Both the position numbers and the translations under genes were made by a program. From assembly GCA_947175665.1 (NCBI GenBank), contig CAMWNR010000001.1:1-64000 (forward strand): 64,000 nucleotides of DNA, written 5' to 3'. The stretch comes from an uncultured Porphyromonadaceae bacterium. GTDB taxonomy: Bacteria; Bacteroidota; Bacteroidia; Bacteroidales; Muribaculaceae. Under the pieces are notes generated by a model, which ran no database searches, was not told the DNA's origin, and worked only from the letters and a program-made list of their open reading frames with translations. This document shows, in pieces, positions 22,578 to 29,767 of the stretch (position 1 is its first letter; the number at the start of each line of letters is the position of its first letter).

Positions 22578-23447
22578 TTAATACTCGGCACAACTGATTT
22601 GAGAGAGATCCAACGCTGTTACCGGCCGCACATAATAATCAGTCTGAGGAGTACACTTATATCCTCCATGTGTAAAACCGGTATAAGGATTAAAACTCCA
22701 CGCACTGCTTATAGCCGCCTCAGTCGAAGTCCAATGATTACCCATAGTAATCTCCTTACCCCCCGCCATAATCGACAGTGCAAGATTAATCTCATACAGA
22801 TACTTCCGTATCAGATTCAGTTCACCAAGCGATGGCAACCACCACTTACCCTTACCCAGACTCCCAAATTCATACTCACCGCAATAGCCGGCCGCATAAT
22901 TCCGCCACTGCTCCTCATTCTCTCCAAACAGTCCGTAAGCATTCTTATCTGTAGGATCCAGTATCAGCGCAGTATTGCTCTCTCCATCCATATCACGAAA
23001 AGCAGAATTAATATCCGTATACTTCTTTCTGTCACCTATACCCGGTTGCCAACTCCACTTTAATGAATCACTCCCCGTAGGTGCTACTATCAGAGGCTCT
23101 CCTGCATCAGGTATTATCAATACACCATCCGCCACATTACCTATCATCTCATGATTCTTCCACTCCCACCACGGCACTGCCAATAAAGAGTTGTCACCAT
23201 CAGTCACCTCATGGGTAGCCATATCTATTCCCTTACTCCTATGAAAGGTAATCATTACATGGCTGCTACCGCAAAGCAAAGTCGGATTCTCTTCAAGTTG
23301 CGATATACTCAAAGCATTAATCTCCCTTTGCAGACTCGTATCCATATCCGCAAGTCTGGCAAACTCACCCTTTATCACATTCTCTACATCATAAGCCGTT
23401 AGATTCCCATGCCAGGGAGTATTCAACGATATTTCTCTATTATTCAT
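22578..23447 (-). CDS. DUF1566-domain tail/adhesion protein
   Basis: A 289-residue protein. The C-terminal ~110 residues form a DUF1566-type domain of the C-type-lectin-like fold: GKWWLPSLGELNLIRKYL, GNHWTSTEAAISSAWSFNPY, ending YYVRPVTALD. The N-terminal part (LTAYDVENVIKGEFARLADM) is a helical attachment region preceding a plain-looking beta section. Such domains tip phage fibres and bind host surface molecules; some are diversity-generating-retroelement targets, but no reverse transcriptase or template repeat was found here. It overlaps the fibre gene by 8 bases, so the two are probably made in fixed ratio. Confidence 0.75.
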   Translation of the reverse strand: MNNREISLNTPWHGNLTAYDVENVIKGEFARLADMDTSLQREINALSISQLEENPTLLCGSSHVMITFHRSKGIDMATHEVTDGDNSLLAVPWWEWKNHEMIGNVADGVLIIPDAGEPLIVAPTGSDSLKWSWQPGIGDRKKYTDINSAFRDMDGESNTALILDPTDKNAYGLFGENEEQWRNYAAGYCGEYEFGSLGKGKWWLPSLGELNLIRKYLYEINLALSIMAGGKEITMGNHWTSTEAAISSAWSFNPYTGFTHGGYKCTPQTDYYVRPVTALDLSQISCAEY

Positions 23448-25365
23448 AAACTTGAAATTGAATATTTTTTTCTTCAGCCAATTTTAAAATCTGAGTACTG
23501 ATCTTCTCATATACATTTTTCCTTAAAGACACTCTTATCACATTACCACCGGTCCCGCCGATTGCATTCGTAATCATATACTCTACACAATCAGGCCTGA
23601 GGTTAGGACATTCAAAAAAAGAAATCGAGACTCTAAGTCGTTTAATCCACACCTCCTCAAGACTCTCACAACCATCAAAAGGATTAACTATTGAATTGGA
23701 TGCCGTTGCTAAAGACAGATTCAGCACTCCCTTGATCTGTTTCAATTTAGAGCATCTCGTAAAGGTATCGCTCAATTTTCTTATAGATACCTCGGTGGTT
23801 GCGCTATCCGGGTCACTATCAGTAGAAAACAAAGAGATAATTCGGGCATTTTCACATCCATAAAATGTCTCAGTCATTATGGTGCCATACGGTACACCCA
23901 TAGGCAGAATAGCAGGTAACCACCACATAGAGTCGTATGCATTATTTATACTTGTACCATGCGGTCCCCGATATCGATGCTCCAGCATTAACCTTACATC
24001 ATCCTCTGTTAAAGGCATATCATAATAGGTGAAATCCCCCGTACTCTCATCATAATCACCTACCTGCACTATCTCCTTAGTCGGATATAAATAGATTCTT
24101 GCTGTACTTCTCCACCGCGCTATCAACTCGCTTAGATCACGCTTCTCCTCCTCTTCAACGCTGCCCCCTATCCATAATTCATTACCATCCCATACAGCAT
24201 AACCGTTCCACACTCCCTTGGTGAAGACACTCATACATCTCCCCATATCACGCAAGGCATCAGCCATACGCTCATTCTCTCGTGCCACGGCCCGTATATC
24301 ATACGCCATCTTCCGATGACCCATCTTATTATTCTCTACCTCAGATGCAATCCTATTTCCCAGCAATGCATCACCAGCCTCACACTCCCTCCTGAGATCC
24401 GAATACTCTGACTCCAGATCTCTTACAGCACTCGCTATATCAGCCGAATATGTCTCCAGAAACCTCACCAGATTCTCAAGATTCTTACCACGAAGTCCAT
24501 CAAAAGCGCTACCCTCAACATCTCCTGTCTCCAGAATGTTGGCTATAGCAACTAATCTATACCCATCCCATCCATAAACACGCTTATCCTTTATATCTAC
24601 ATATATAAACTGATTCTTCGGTACAAACCTCCCCGTAGTGCTATTATCACCATAACTACTACCGTTTCTCCAACTACTATAATACTTCCTGATAACACTC
24701 CCGGCCTCACCCTCTTCTTCGGTCACATACACAAATGAGTGTGTAGTGCTGTTATACCTTACACCTTCGGCCATGTCTTCAAAAGCCGATGCCAACAACA
24801 TCTCTTTCTCATCCACCGCCACAAAGCCACCGAAGAATCTCACTACCTCTATCCACGGACATTGGCTACTTTCCAATCTACCCGATGAGTCCAACGTGGC
24901 CACACCACCCGGAGTACCCGCACCATCACTTAAACCTTTAAGGCGATTATTCAAATCCTTTAGAAGATCCGTATTGCTATCACTCGACTCATTCAGATCC
25001 TCTACAGTCTCCTCAAGAACAGCAAGCCTGCTCTCCACCTCCGGTATATCCACCACACTGCTCCCGGCCAGAGTATTAGTATTCTTCCATACACCATTCT
25101 CCACAATATACAGATACGCAGGCACAGCGCTCCCCACTAAAGCATACCACCCCTCAGCCGGATGCGGATAAGCACTACGCAGAGCATCCACACTCCGATA
25201 CAACCCCTTATGATTACTCTTGATATTAGGAGCATCCAGCCAACCCTCCACTCTGAGATTCCCTTTCATCAGAGTGCTACCCTGAACATTGGCGTCACCA
25301 CCTATGGCGACATGCCTTCCTACCGCCACATCACCCTCTATCTCATGCGTCTTAATCTGACTCAT
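23440..25365 (-). CDS. tail fibre with BspA-like leucine-rich repeats
   Basis: A 641-residue fibre. The first ~60 residues have the repetitive, strand-rich look of a virion-attachment stem (VAVGRHVAIGGDANVQGSTL). Residues about 105-175 include coiled coil and a collagen-like turn (DGAGTPGGVATLDSSGRLES), typical of Bacteroidetes phage fibres. A long helical shaft (about 300-380) follows. The C-terminal third carries BspA-type repeats (FYGCENARIISLF, FTRCSKLKQIKGVLNLS, FDGCESLEEVWIK, FFECPNLRPDCVE), a fold common on Bacteroidales surface proteins. It overlaps the 211-residue gene before it and the DUF1566 gene after it. A receptor-binding role is likely. Confidence 0.75.
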   Translation of the reverse strand: MSQIKTHEIEGDVAVGRHVAIGGDANVQGSTLMKGNLRVEGWLDAPNIKSNHKGLYRSVDALRSAYPHPAEGWYALVGSAVPAYLYIVENGVWKNTNTLAGSSVVDIPEVESRLAVLEETVEDLNESSDSNTDLLKDLNNRLKGLSDGAGTPGGVATLDSSGRLESSQCPWIEVVRFFGGFVAVDEKEMLLASAFEDMAEGVRYNSTTHSFVYVTEEEGEAGSVIRKYYSSWRNGSSYGDNSTTGRFVPKNQFIYVDIKDKRVYGWDGYRLVAIANILETGDVEGSAFDGLRGKNLENLVRFLETYSADIASAVRDLESEYSDLRRECEAGDALLGNRIASEVENNKMGHRKMAYDIRAVARENERMADALRDMGRCMSVFTKGVWNGYAVWDGNELWIGGSVEEEEKRDLSELIARWRSTARIYLYPTKEIVQVGDYDESTGDFTYYDMPLTEDDVRLMLEHRYRGPHGTSINNAYDSMWWLPAILPMGVPYGTIMTETFYGCENARIISLFSTDSDPDSATTEVSIRKLSDTFTRCSKLKQIKGVLNLSLATASNSIVNPFDGCESLEEVWIKRLRVSISFFECPNLRPDCVEYMITNAIGGTGGNVIRVSLRKNVYEKISTQILKLAEEKNIQFQVYE

Positions 25366-25997
25366 AACAATAATCGTTTGCTTAATTCATCCAATAATGT
25401 ACCCTGATCTCCCTGACCTAAACTATATGAGGTCATCGAAGCCACCTTATATACGACTGCCTTATAACAGCGCTCCGGTATATTGATACCCCCGTCACTA
25501 TCAATCTTCGGAACCGAGATATACTTAGCCTGCTCCACAGTAGCACTCTGATCCCTGCAAGAGAAAAACTCCAGAGCCAACCCCTCCATACGTCTCACAA
25601 TCGCCACTACAGGCTTCTGAGGATTCCCCCTGATACCCTGATACCGCGAAAACTGCAATTCATAACGCGGATCGGTAACCATTACAGCCTCCCACACCGG
25701 TCGCTCCCAATCACTCATCTTAAATATCACCAACCGCATAAAATCATCCGGAAGCAATATCCACCCGCAATTCAAGTCTCGCCAATAAACTGCATCGCCA
25801 AATACCCGACCACAGTCCAGAAAAGACAAGGGTGCCTCGGCAAATACTCTCTCGGCACCCTCCTCTATCTTCGAGCGCACTATCTCATCCAGTGATAAGG
25901 TATCTATATCCTCATCCGCAATCAACTGCTCGCTCACCTTATTCTCATCAAGAGCAACCCTCACGTCTCTCGATATATCCTCTACTTTATATATCAT
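25362..25997 (-). CDS. putative head-tail adaptor protein
   Basis: A 211-residue protein. It has a helical opening (MIYKVEDISRDVRVALDENK), the phrase SLDEIVRSKIEEGAERVF, and a central strand region (NCGWILLPDDFMRLVIFKMS). The C-terminal helices end in a 'ELSKRLLL' tail. In gut Bacteroidetes phages a gene of this size and pattern stands between capsid and fibre genes as the tail-tube or adaptor component. The ORF overlaps the fibre gene by 4 bases. No motif proves the call; it rests on order and secondary structure. Confidence 0.5.
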   Translation of the reverse strand: MIYKVEDISRDVRVALDENKVSEQLIADEDIDTLSLDEIVRSKIEEGAERVFAEAPLSFLDCGRVFGDAVYWRDLNCGWILLPDDFMRLVIFKMSDWERPVWEAVMVTDPRYELQFSRYQGIRGNPQKPVVAIVRRMEGLALEFFSCRDQSATVEQAKYISVPKIDSDGGINIPERCYKAVVYKVASMTSYSLGQGDQGTLLDELSKRLLL

Positions 25998-26039
25998 AAT
26001 ACCCTCAAGGACTACTACAAATCATAATAACCTCCGAGA

Positions 26040-26597
26040 CTAAACAAAGATTATCTCCACACCGTATGCCTTAGCCGCACTGCATATATCCTCGCGCTTA
26101 CGAAGTTTGCTCCTTACCAGGCCGAAATTCTGCTCAAGATAATCCTTAGCATCGTCGTTGCAACTGAACTCTACCTGCGTGAGTGGTCGAGCAGTATTGG
26201 CGTTGTCCTCTCCCGCGGCTTCATTGTCTGCCTCCGGATCCGGAGCGTCCCCGATCTCTACCACTGGAGCCGCCTGTGTCTCTGTAGGTATGGGTGCAGG
26301 ATTAGGACTGGTATCTGAATTGATTGTCTTTGGAAAGTTACATTCGATTTCGACAACTTCGTTAAGTGGTGACCTCCTAACGACTTTAATTTTGCCGTTG
26401 CGAAATTCGGGGCTTCTCTCAATCGCAAACTGAATAACGGGGTCTGCAGTTGTGAATGTGGCAGGCGTGACACCTTGTGTCGTTATACTGCCTCCTGAGA
26501 AATGCACTTTGACGGAGGCTTTGCCTAATCGCAAAAGAGCGTGCCACTCTATGAGGTTGTAAACGCCGTAGGTCGTTTTAGTCTTTTTTATATTCAT
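26040..26597 (-). CDS. hypothetical protein downstream of capsid
   Basis: A 185-residue two-part protein. Residues about 1-85 are strand-rich (ASVKVHFSGGSITTQGVTPA). Then a Pro/Ala/Glu linker (SPNPAPIPTETQAAPVVEIG) leads to a C-terminal helix pair (AKDYLEQNFGLVRSKLRKRE) that resembles the short HeH/LEM-like DNA- or protein-binding helices found at the ends of phage head proteins. It is the gene immediately after the capsid gene and a hairpin. It could decorate the capsid or complete the head; this is inference. Confidence 0.55.
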   Translation of the reverse strand: MNIKKTKTTYGVYNLIEWHALLRLGKASVKVHFSGGSITTQGVTPATFTTADPVIQFAIERSPEFRNGKIKVVRRSPLNEVVEIECNFPKTINSDTSPNPAPIPTETQAAPVVEIGDAPDPEADNEAAGEDNANTARPLTQVEFSCNDDAKDYLEQNFGLVRSKLRKREDICSAAKAYGVEIIFV

Positions 26598-26628
26598 AGT
26601 TGATGTTATTGAAAAGAGGGAAGTGGAT

Positions 26629-26640
26629 GTGCGGCCGCAC
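26629..26640. repeat. 12-bp perfect palindrome in the capsid gene 3' gap
   Basis: GTGCGGCCGCAC reads the same on both strands and sits between the capsid stop and the next start. Flanking bases extend the pairing (GGA..TGGA left, TCCGCTCC right) into a GC-rich hairpin. With no T-run it may stabilise or process the capsid message, or act as a partial terminator. Confidence 0.5.
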
Positions 26641-26680
26641 TCCGCTCCCCCCGTGTTACGAATTTCCGTTGTATGGTATT

Positions 26681-28213
26681 TTAGTTGGCCAAAATTTCAC
26701 CCGTATACTCTTTCCATGATTTAGCCGTACTGTCATACTGCCACATTGTGCCACTAACAGCGTTGGTATTGATTCCGGGGCAATCACTAACGAGTACATA
26801 GACCTTACCGTCAATCGGGCTTTCAGGTGCTTCTTCGCTACCCCATAGAGCATAGGTTGTTGCACCCTCTGCTGAGCATTCCCCCTCACCATCAATCCAT
26901 ATATGGCAAGAGCCTTTGAGTGCAAGAGCATCCCATACAATCGTATGCTCTCGGCTGGCCTCATGACCGTCCACACGTTGGCTGTCTTTGTGTTCGGAAG
27001 AGTAAACGTAATGCACAAGGCGGTCATAAGCGATGACTGCCGCACTGTTGCTCCAGCCGAGGTAGTCAAGGGTCGGCTCGCGTTTGAATTCAAACTCGCC
27101 AAATACGGTATGAATGGCCGTAACCTGCCAACCGAGTTTGTTTGTCTTAACCGAAATCTGTACCTCAGGATGTTTAGAGAAGTCGATACACTGTACACTC
27201 TCAAGGAAGTTTTTGCCGCAGAGCATCACGACAGATTTAGGCACATCCTCACCGGTAAAGATCATCTTGGCAAGGCTTATGAACTCTTCAAATGTCCATT
27301 TACCCTTATGGTCAAGGTGACGCTTAATTTGCCAACGGACACCCTCGGTAGTATATACCGTCTGCTGGCCAAGTTCGGTGTCAACAGTGAACTTGCTTGC
27401 ACGACCGGCCCATAAGGTGCGATTACCCTTGGTCTTGAAGTTGCGAATCTGAGCCTCTGCAATGAGAGCCTTGCTAAACGGAATGCGCTTAGCCACACTC
27501 TCAAAGTAGTCTGAAGTAATGCTGTTCATACCACGCTTTTGGGCATAGATAAGCGTCGGAGATGGCACAACGAAATCGGGTAGCACTTCTTTCTGAGTCT
27601 CGAACATAGCGTTAGCGAGAATGACAAGCGTAGTTCCTGCCGGTATTTCCGGAACCAGACAAGTATCATCGGTCGCTTCGTTCTTGGGGCCGTTAACAGC
27701 GATAGCGATAGGATTATTGGAAATCTTGTCACGGTCGGTTATAAACAGCATGAGGTCTTTGCCGGGGGTCTTGGTTTTGCCGTCAGAGGCATATCCGTCA
27801 ATACCCTTGACAAGTATTGTGCCATAAGGCTGGAGCAACTTCTTATCTGCATTGTCAAGAGGGAGAACCGCAACATTCCCGGTTCCATCTCCAACAGTTG
27901 CGTTAGTAACTACGCTTGGACGCGCTTGGTCGATTGCGAAGTGTTGGATTTCGGGAGAGTTGACTGGAACTCTCTTAGCGTTGAGCATTAACTGCATAAG
28001 AGGCGTGTCATCGCTTTCAAACTTGAAAAGTTCTTTATCGATGTCAACTTCTATAAAGTTGCCTGCTCCAACGCCGCCTGTAGCAGTGGCGGCCGCGCTG
28101 ACGGTCGTAGCCTCGCCTGCAACCTGCGTTGGTAAGCCTGCGTGGCCGGGGGAAGTGGTGGCAGGCGTGCCGCCTGTTACCACAGCATTCTGAGTGCTGG
28201 TTTCTTCTGCCAT
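26681..28213 (-). CDS. major capsid protein
   Basis: A 510-residue HK97-fold-type capsid candidate. An Ala/Thr/Gly-rich N-terminal arm (about 1-50) is followed by FIEVDIDKELFKFESDDTPL, then a long mixed core. The stretch VYTTEGVRWQIKRHLDHKGK with the following helix is typical of SU10/crAss-like capsid proteins. The C-terminal ~75 residues form an extra small domain (EGATTYALWGSEEAPESPID, ending WKEYTGEILAN) that looks surface exposed. It follows a scaffold-like gene, as capsid genes usually do. The N-terminal arm is repeated in the mini-ORF just upstream. Confidence 0.75.
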   Translation of the reverse strand: MAEETSTQNAVVTGGTPATTSPGHAGLPTQVAGEATTVSAAATATGGVGAGNFIEVDIDKELFKFESDDTPLMQLMLNAKRVPVNSPEIQHFAIDQARPSVVTNATVGDGTGNVAVLPLDNADKKLLQPYGTILVKGIDGYASDGKTKTPGKDLMLFITDRDKISNNPIAIAVNGPKNEATDDTCLVPEIPAGTTLVILANAMFETQKEVLPDFVVPSPTLIYAQKRGMNSITSDYFESVAKRIPFSKALIAEAQIRNFKTKGNRTLWAGRASKFTVDTELGQQTVYTTEGVRWQIKRHLDHKGKWTFEEFISLAKMIFTGEDVPKSVVMLCGKNFLESVQCIDFSKHPEVQISVKTNKLGWQVTAIHTVFGEFEFKREPTLDYLGWSNSAAVIAYDRLVHYVYSSEHKDSQRVDGHEASREHTIVWDALALKGSCHIWIDGEGECSAEGATTYALWGSEEAPESPIDGKVYVLVSDCPGINTNAVSGTMWQYDSTAKSWKEYTGEILAN

Positions 28214-28233
28214 GTCTTTTGAAATTAAAATGA

Positions 28234-28398
28234 TTATTTATTTGATGTTGATATTATGTTTCCTGCTTTTAGCCCGCCAGTAGCACCTGCTACTGCGCTG
28301 ACTGTCGTAACCATTCCCATGCATTGGCTCTCAAGTCCGGCAGTGCCTTTTAATGGTTTTTCTGACTTAGTTCTCACTACTTTTACTCGTTGATGCAT
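28234..28398 (-). CDS. mini-ORF duplicating the capsid N-terminal arm (54 aa)
   Basis: ATG 28398 lies one base before the scaffold-like gene's stop codon and the frame runs to 28,234, giving 54 residues. Its C-terminal half (TTVSAVAGATGGLKAGNI) aligns with the capsid arm (TTVSAAATATGGVGAGNF), and the preceding GTAGLESQ aligns with GHAGLPTQ. The DNA is also clearly similar (for example GCGCTGACTGTCGTA versus GCGCTGACGGTCGTA), so it is a true duplication. The N-terminus is basic (MHQRVKVVRTKSEKPLKG). It may be a minor head protein, an assembly decoy or a decaying copy. The track's longer 28,530 start is out of frame with the scaffold gene and is rejected. Confidence 0.55.
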   Translation of the reverse strand: MHQRVKVVRTKSEKPLKGTAGLESQCMGMVTTVSAVAGATGGLKAGNIISTSNK

Positions 28399-28399
28399 T

Positions 28400-29143
28400 T
28401 TACTGAGCCTCTGCTGCAAGGTCAAATATTGATTGATTTTTGGGGGATGAATTAGAATGTCCTTGTCCATTCTTGCCGCCAAGTGGTGCAATGCCGTCTC
28501 CCTTCTTACTCTTACGCAGGTTCTCCACAATCCTGGTATTGCGGCCGGCTATTTCACCCTCCTCTCCTGCCGCCTCCACATCAGCATCATAGTTAAGTGC
28601 CTTACAAGCCAAATCCAGAGTCTCAGGGCTAAACTTTCCCATTACCCCGTCTCTCACGATTGTCAGCAAAAAGTCAACTATTTTGTCGATATCCTCATCG
28701 CTCATACCACGTTCAGCCTGAAACTTACGCAGAGTTTCAAGAGTCACATCCATATTCGCCTCATACTCCTCATCCAGTTTCTTGCTCTTAGCCGCACGCT
28801 CTACAAATTCCTTATTCGCCTCGGCTATCCTATCCTGCATCTCCGGATCATCGAGTACATCCTTAATCTCAACTCCGAAGTTCCTTACCAGTCCCAACAC
28901 AGGATCCTTACCATTATGCATATCAGTAAGCAACTGCGCACTACGAGGGTCCGCTGCAAACATATCCGACAAGGTTTTTTCTCTCCCCTTATACCCCTCC
29001 AGTTCTTGCTCGTATTGGTCGTAATCATCGGAAATCTGACCGTAGATTTCCTCATCATCCTCAAACTTTTTGTCGGGGTATTTTTTGCGCAGGCGGTCAA
29101 TGTGTTGGTCACGCCTGCTTTTAACTAACTTATTATCAGCCAT
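28400..29143 (-). CDS. scaffold-like protein
   Basis: A 247-residue, highly charged, nearly all-helical protein (RRDQHIDRLRKKYPDKKFED, ISDDYDQYEQELEGYKGREK). It has few aromatic residues and a loose Gly/Lys/Asn-rich C-terminus (GKNGQGHSNSSPKNQSIFDL). These are the marks of phage scaffolding proteins, and it lies directly upstream of the capsid gene in the transcript. It is the first gene of the minus-strand structural operon, about 40 bases after a promoter box. No protease domain is visible. Confidence 0.65.
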   Translation of the reverse strand: MADNKLVKSRRDQHIDRLRKKYPDKKFEDDEEIYGQISDDYDQYEQELEGYKGREKTLSDMFAADPRSAQLLTDMHNGKDPVLGLVRNFGVEIKDVLDDPEMQDRIAEANKEFVERAAKSKKLDEEYEANMDVTLETLRKFQAERGMSDEDIDKIVDFLLTIVRDGVMGKFSPETLDLACKALNYDADVEAAGEEGEIAGRNTRIVENLRKSKKGDGIAPLGGKNGQGHSNSSPKNQSIFDLAAEAQ

Positions 29144-29181
29144 TACTATAAAACTATTATGGTTGGTGTTTTCTTTTTAGG

Positions 29182-29189
29182 CAAAGATA
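29182..29189 (-). promoter_or_regulatory. -7 promoter box of the capsid operon
   Basis: CAAAGATA on the plus strand gives TATCTTTG on the minus strand, about 40 bases upstream of the scaffold-like gene. A -33 TTTG is not found at the right spacing. It shares the 177-base gap with a rightward box at 29,238, so the capsid and terminase operons are divergently transcribed from here. Confidence 0.55.
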
Positions 29190-29237
29190 CCTCTCTGATT
29201 TGGCATCACATTTTTAAGTATTGTTAATCAAACCGAT

Positions 29238-29245
29238 TAACTTTG
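29238..29245 (+). promoter_or_regulatory. -7 promoter box of the terminase operon
   Basis: TAACTTTG matches TAnnTTTG and lies about 75 bases before ATG 29321. No TTTG occurs at the usual -33 spacing. Together with the opposite box at 29,182 it forms a divergent late control region. Confidence 0.5.
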
Positions 29246-29320
29246 CACAGAGCAAATAAAATTTGTCAATTTTTGTATAAGTTGCAAGTTTTAACGTAGC
29301 ATCCCTCACGGCAAACTCAA

Positions 29321-29767
29321 ATGGCAAAACATTTCGGCTCGATAATGGACTTCACACGTCAGCGCAACAACGACCTCATGCGTGCCTATCGTGAGCAACT
29401 CGCGTTGGCCAACTACATTGTTATGCCCGAAATTTTTGAGAAAGTGGCCGAGTCGCCTGCTAAACGCTTTTGGGTATCAGAAGAGAGAGCCGCGGTAGAG
29501 ATCTCGCGTATGTTGGCCGGTAAGCCGTTCTCACGTATGCGTCCGAATAAACGTGAGATGTTTCAAGAGATTTTCCGCAGATATATTGCTCTGCGCGATC
29601 TGCACCCCGAGATGTCGCTCTTTGAATTGGTTTCATTCATTGTTCATCAACCGGCACCCAAATTCTACTTTACCCCTCGCACAGTCGGTGAATTTATCTA
29701 TCGTATTAAAAACGGTTGGTACGACAAACAGCATGACCGATATAGACAACATATTGACAGAAAATGA
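29321..29767 (+). CDS. terminase-linked protein, small-terminase candidate
   Basis: A 148-residue basic, helical protein (MAKHFGSIMDFTRQRNNDLM, SEERAAVEISRMLAGKPFSR). Proteins of this pattern stand directly upstream of the large terminase gene in many Bacteroidetes phages. The helical N-terminal part and basic C-terminus (KNGWYDKQHDRYRQHIDRK) would suit DNA recognition. It overlaps the terminase gene by 35 bases. It is one of two small-terminase candidates, the other being at 55,285. Position favours this one, while the N-terminal motif favours the other. Confidence 0.55.
   Translation: MAKHFGSIMDFTRQRNNDLMRAYREQLALANYIVMPEIFEKVAESPAKRFWVSEERAAVEISRMLAGKPFSRMRPNKREMFQEIFRRYIALRDLHPEMSLFELVSFIVHQPAPKFYFTPRTVGEFIYRIKNGWYDKQHDRYRQHIDRK

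Noticed and set aside
22578-23447. Diversity-generating retroelement target in the DUF1566 protein
   Set aside because: The lectin-like fold is right for a DGR target, but no reverse transcriptase ORF and no second copy of the 3' end (template repeat) were found in the window.
26656-27204. 182-codon minus-strand ORF inside the capsid gene
   Set aside because: Alternative frame of the capsid core, rich in Arg, Ser and Thr without structure; the capsid frame is clearly the coding one.
28457-29128. 223-codon plus-strand ORF opposite the scaffold-like gene
   Set aside because: Antisense to a highly charged helical gene, which naturally gives a long hydrophobic open frame; no start or operon context.
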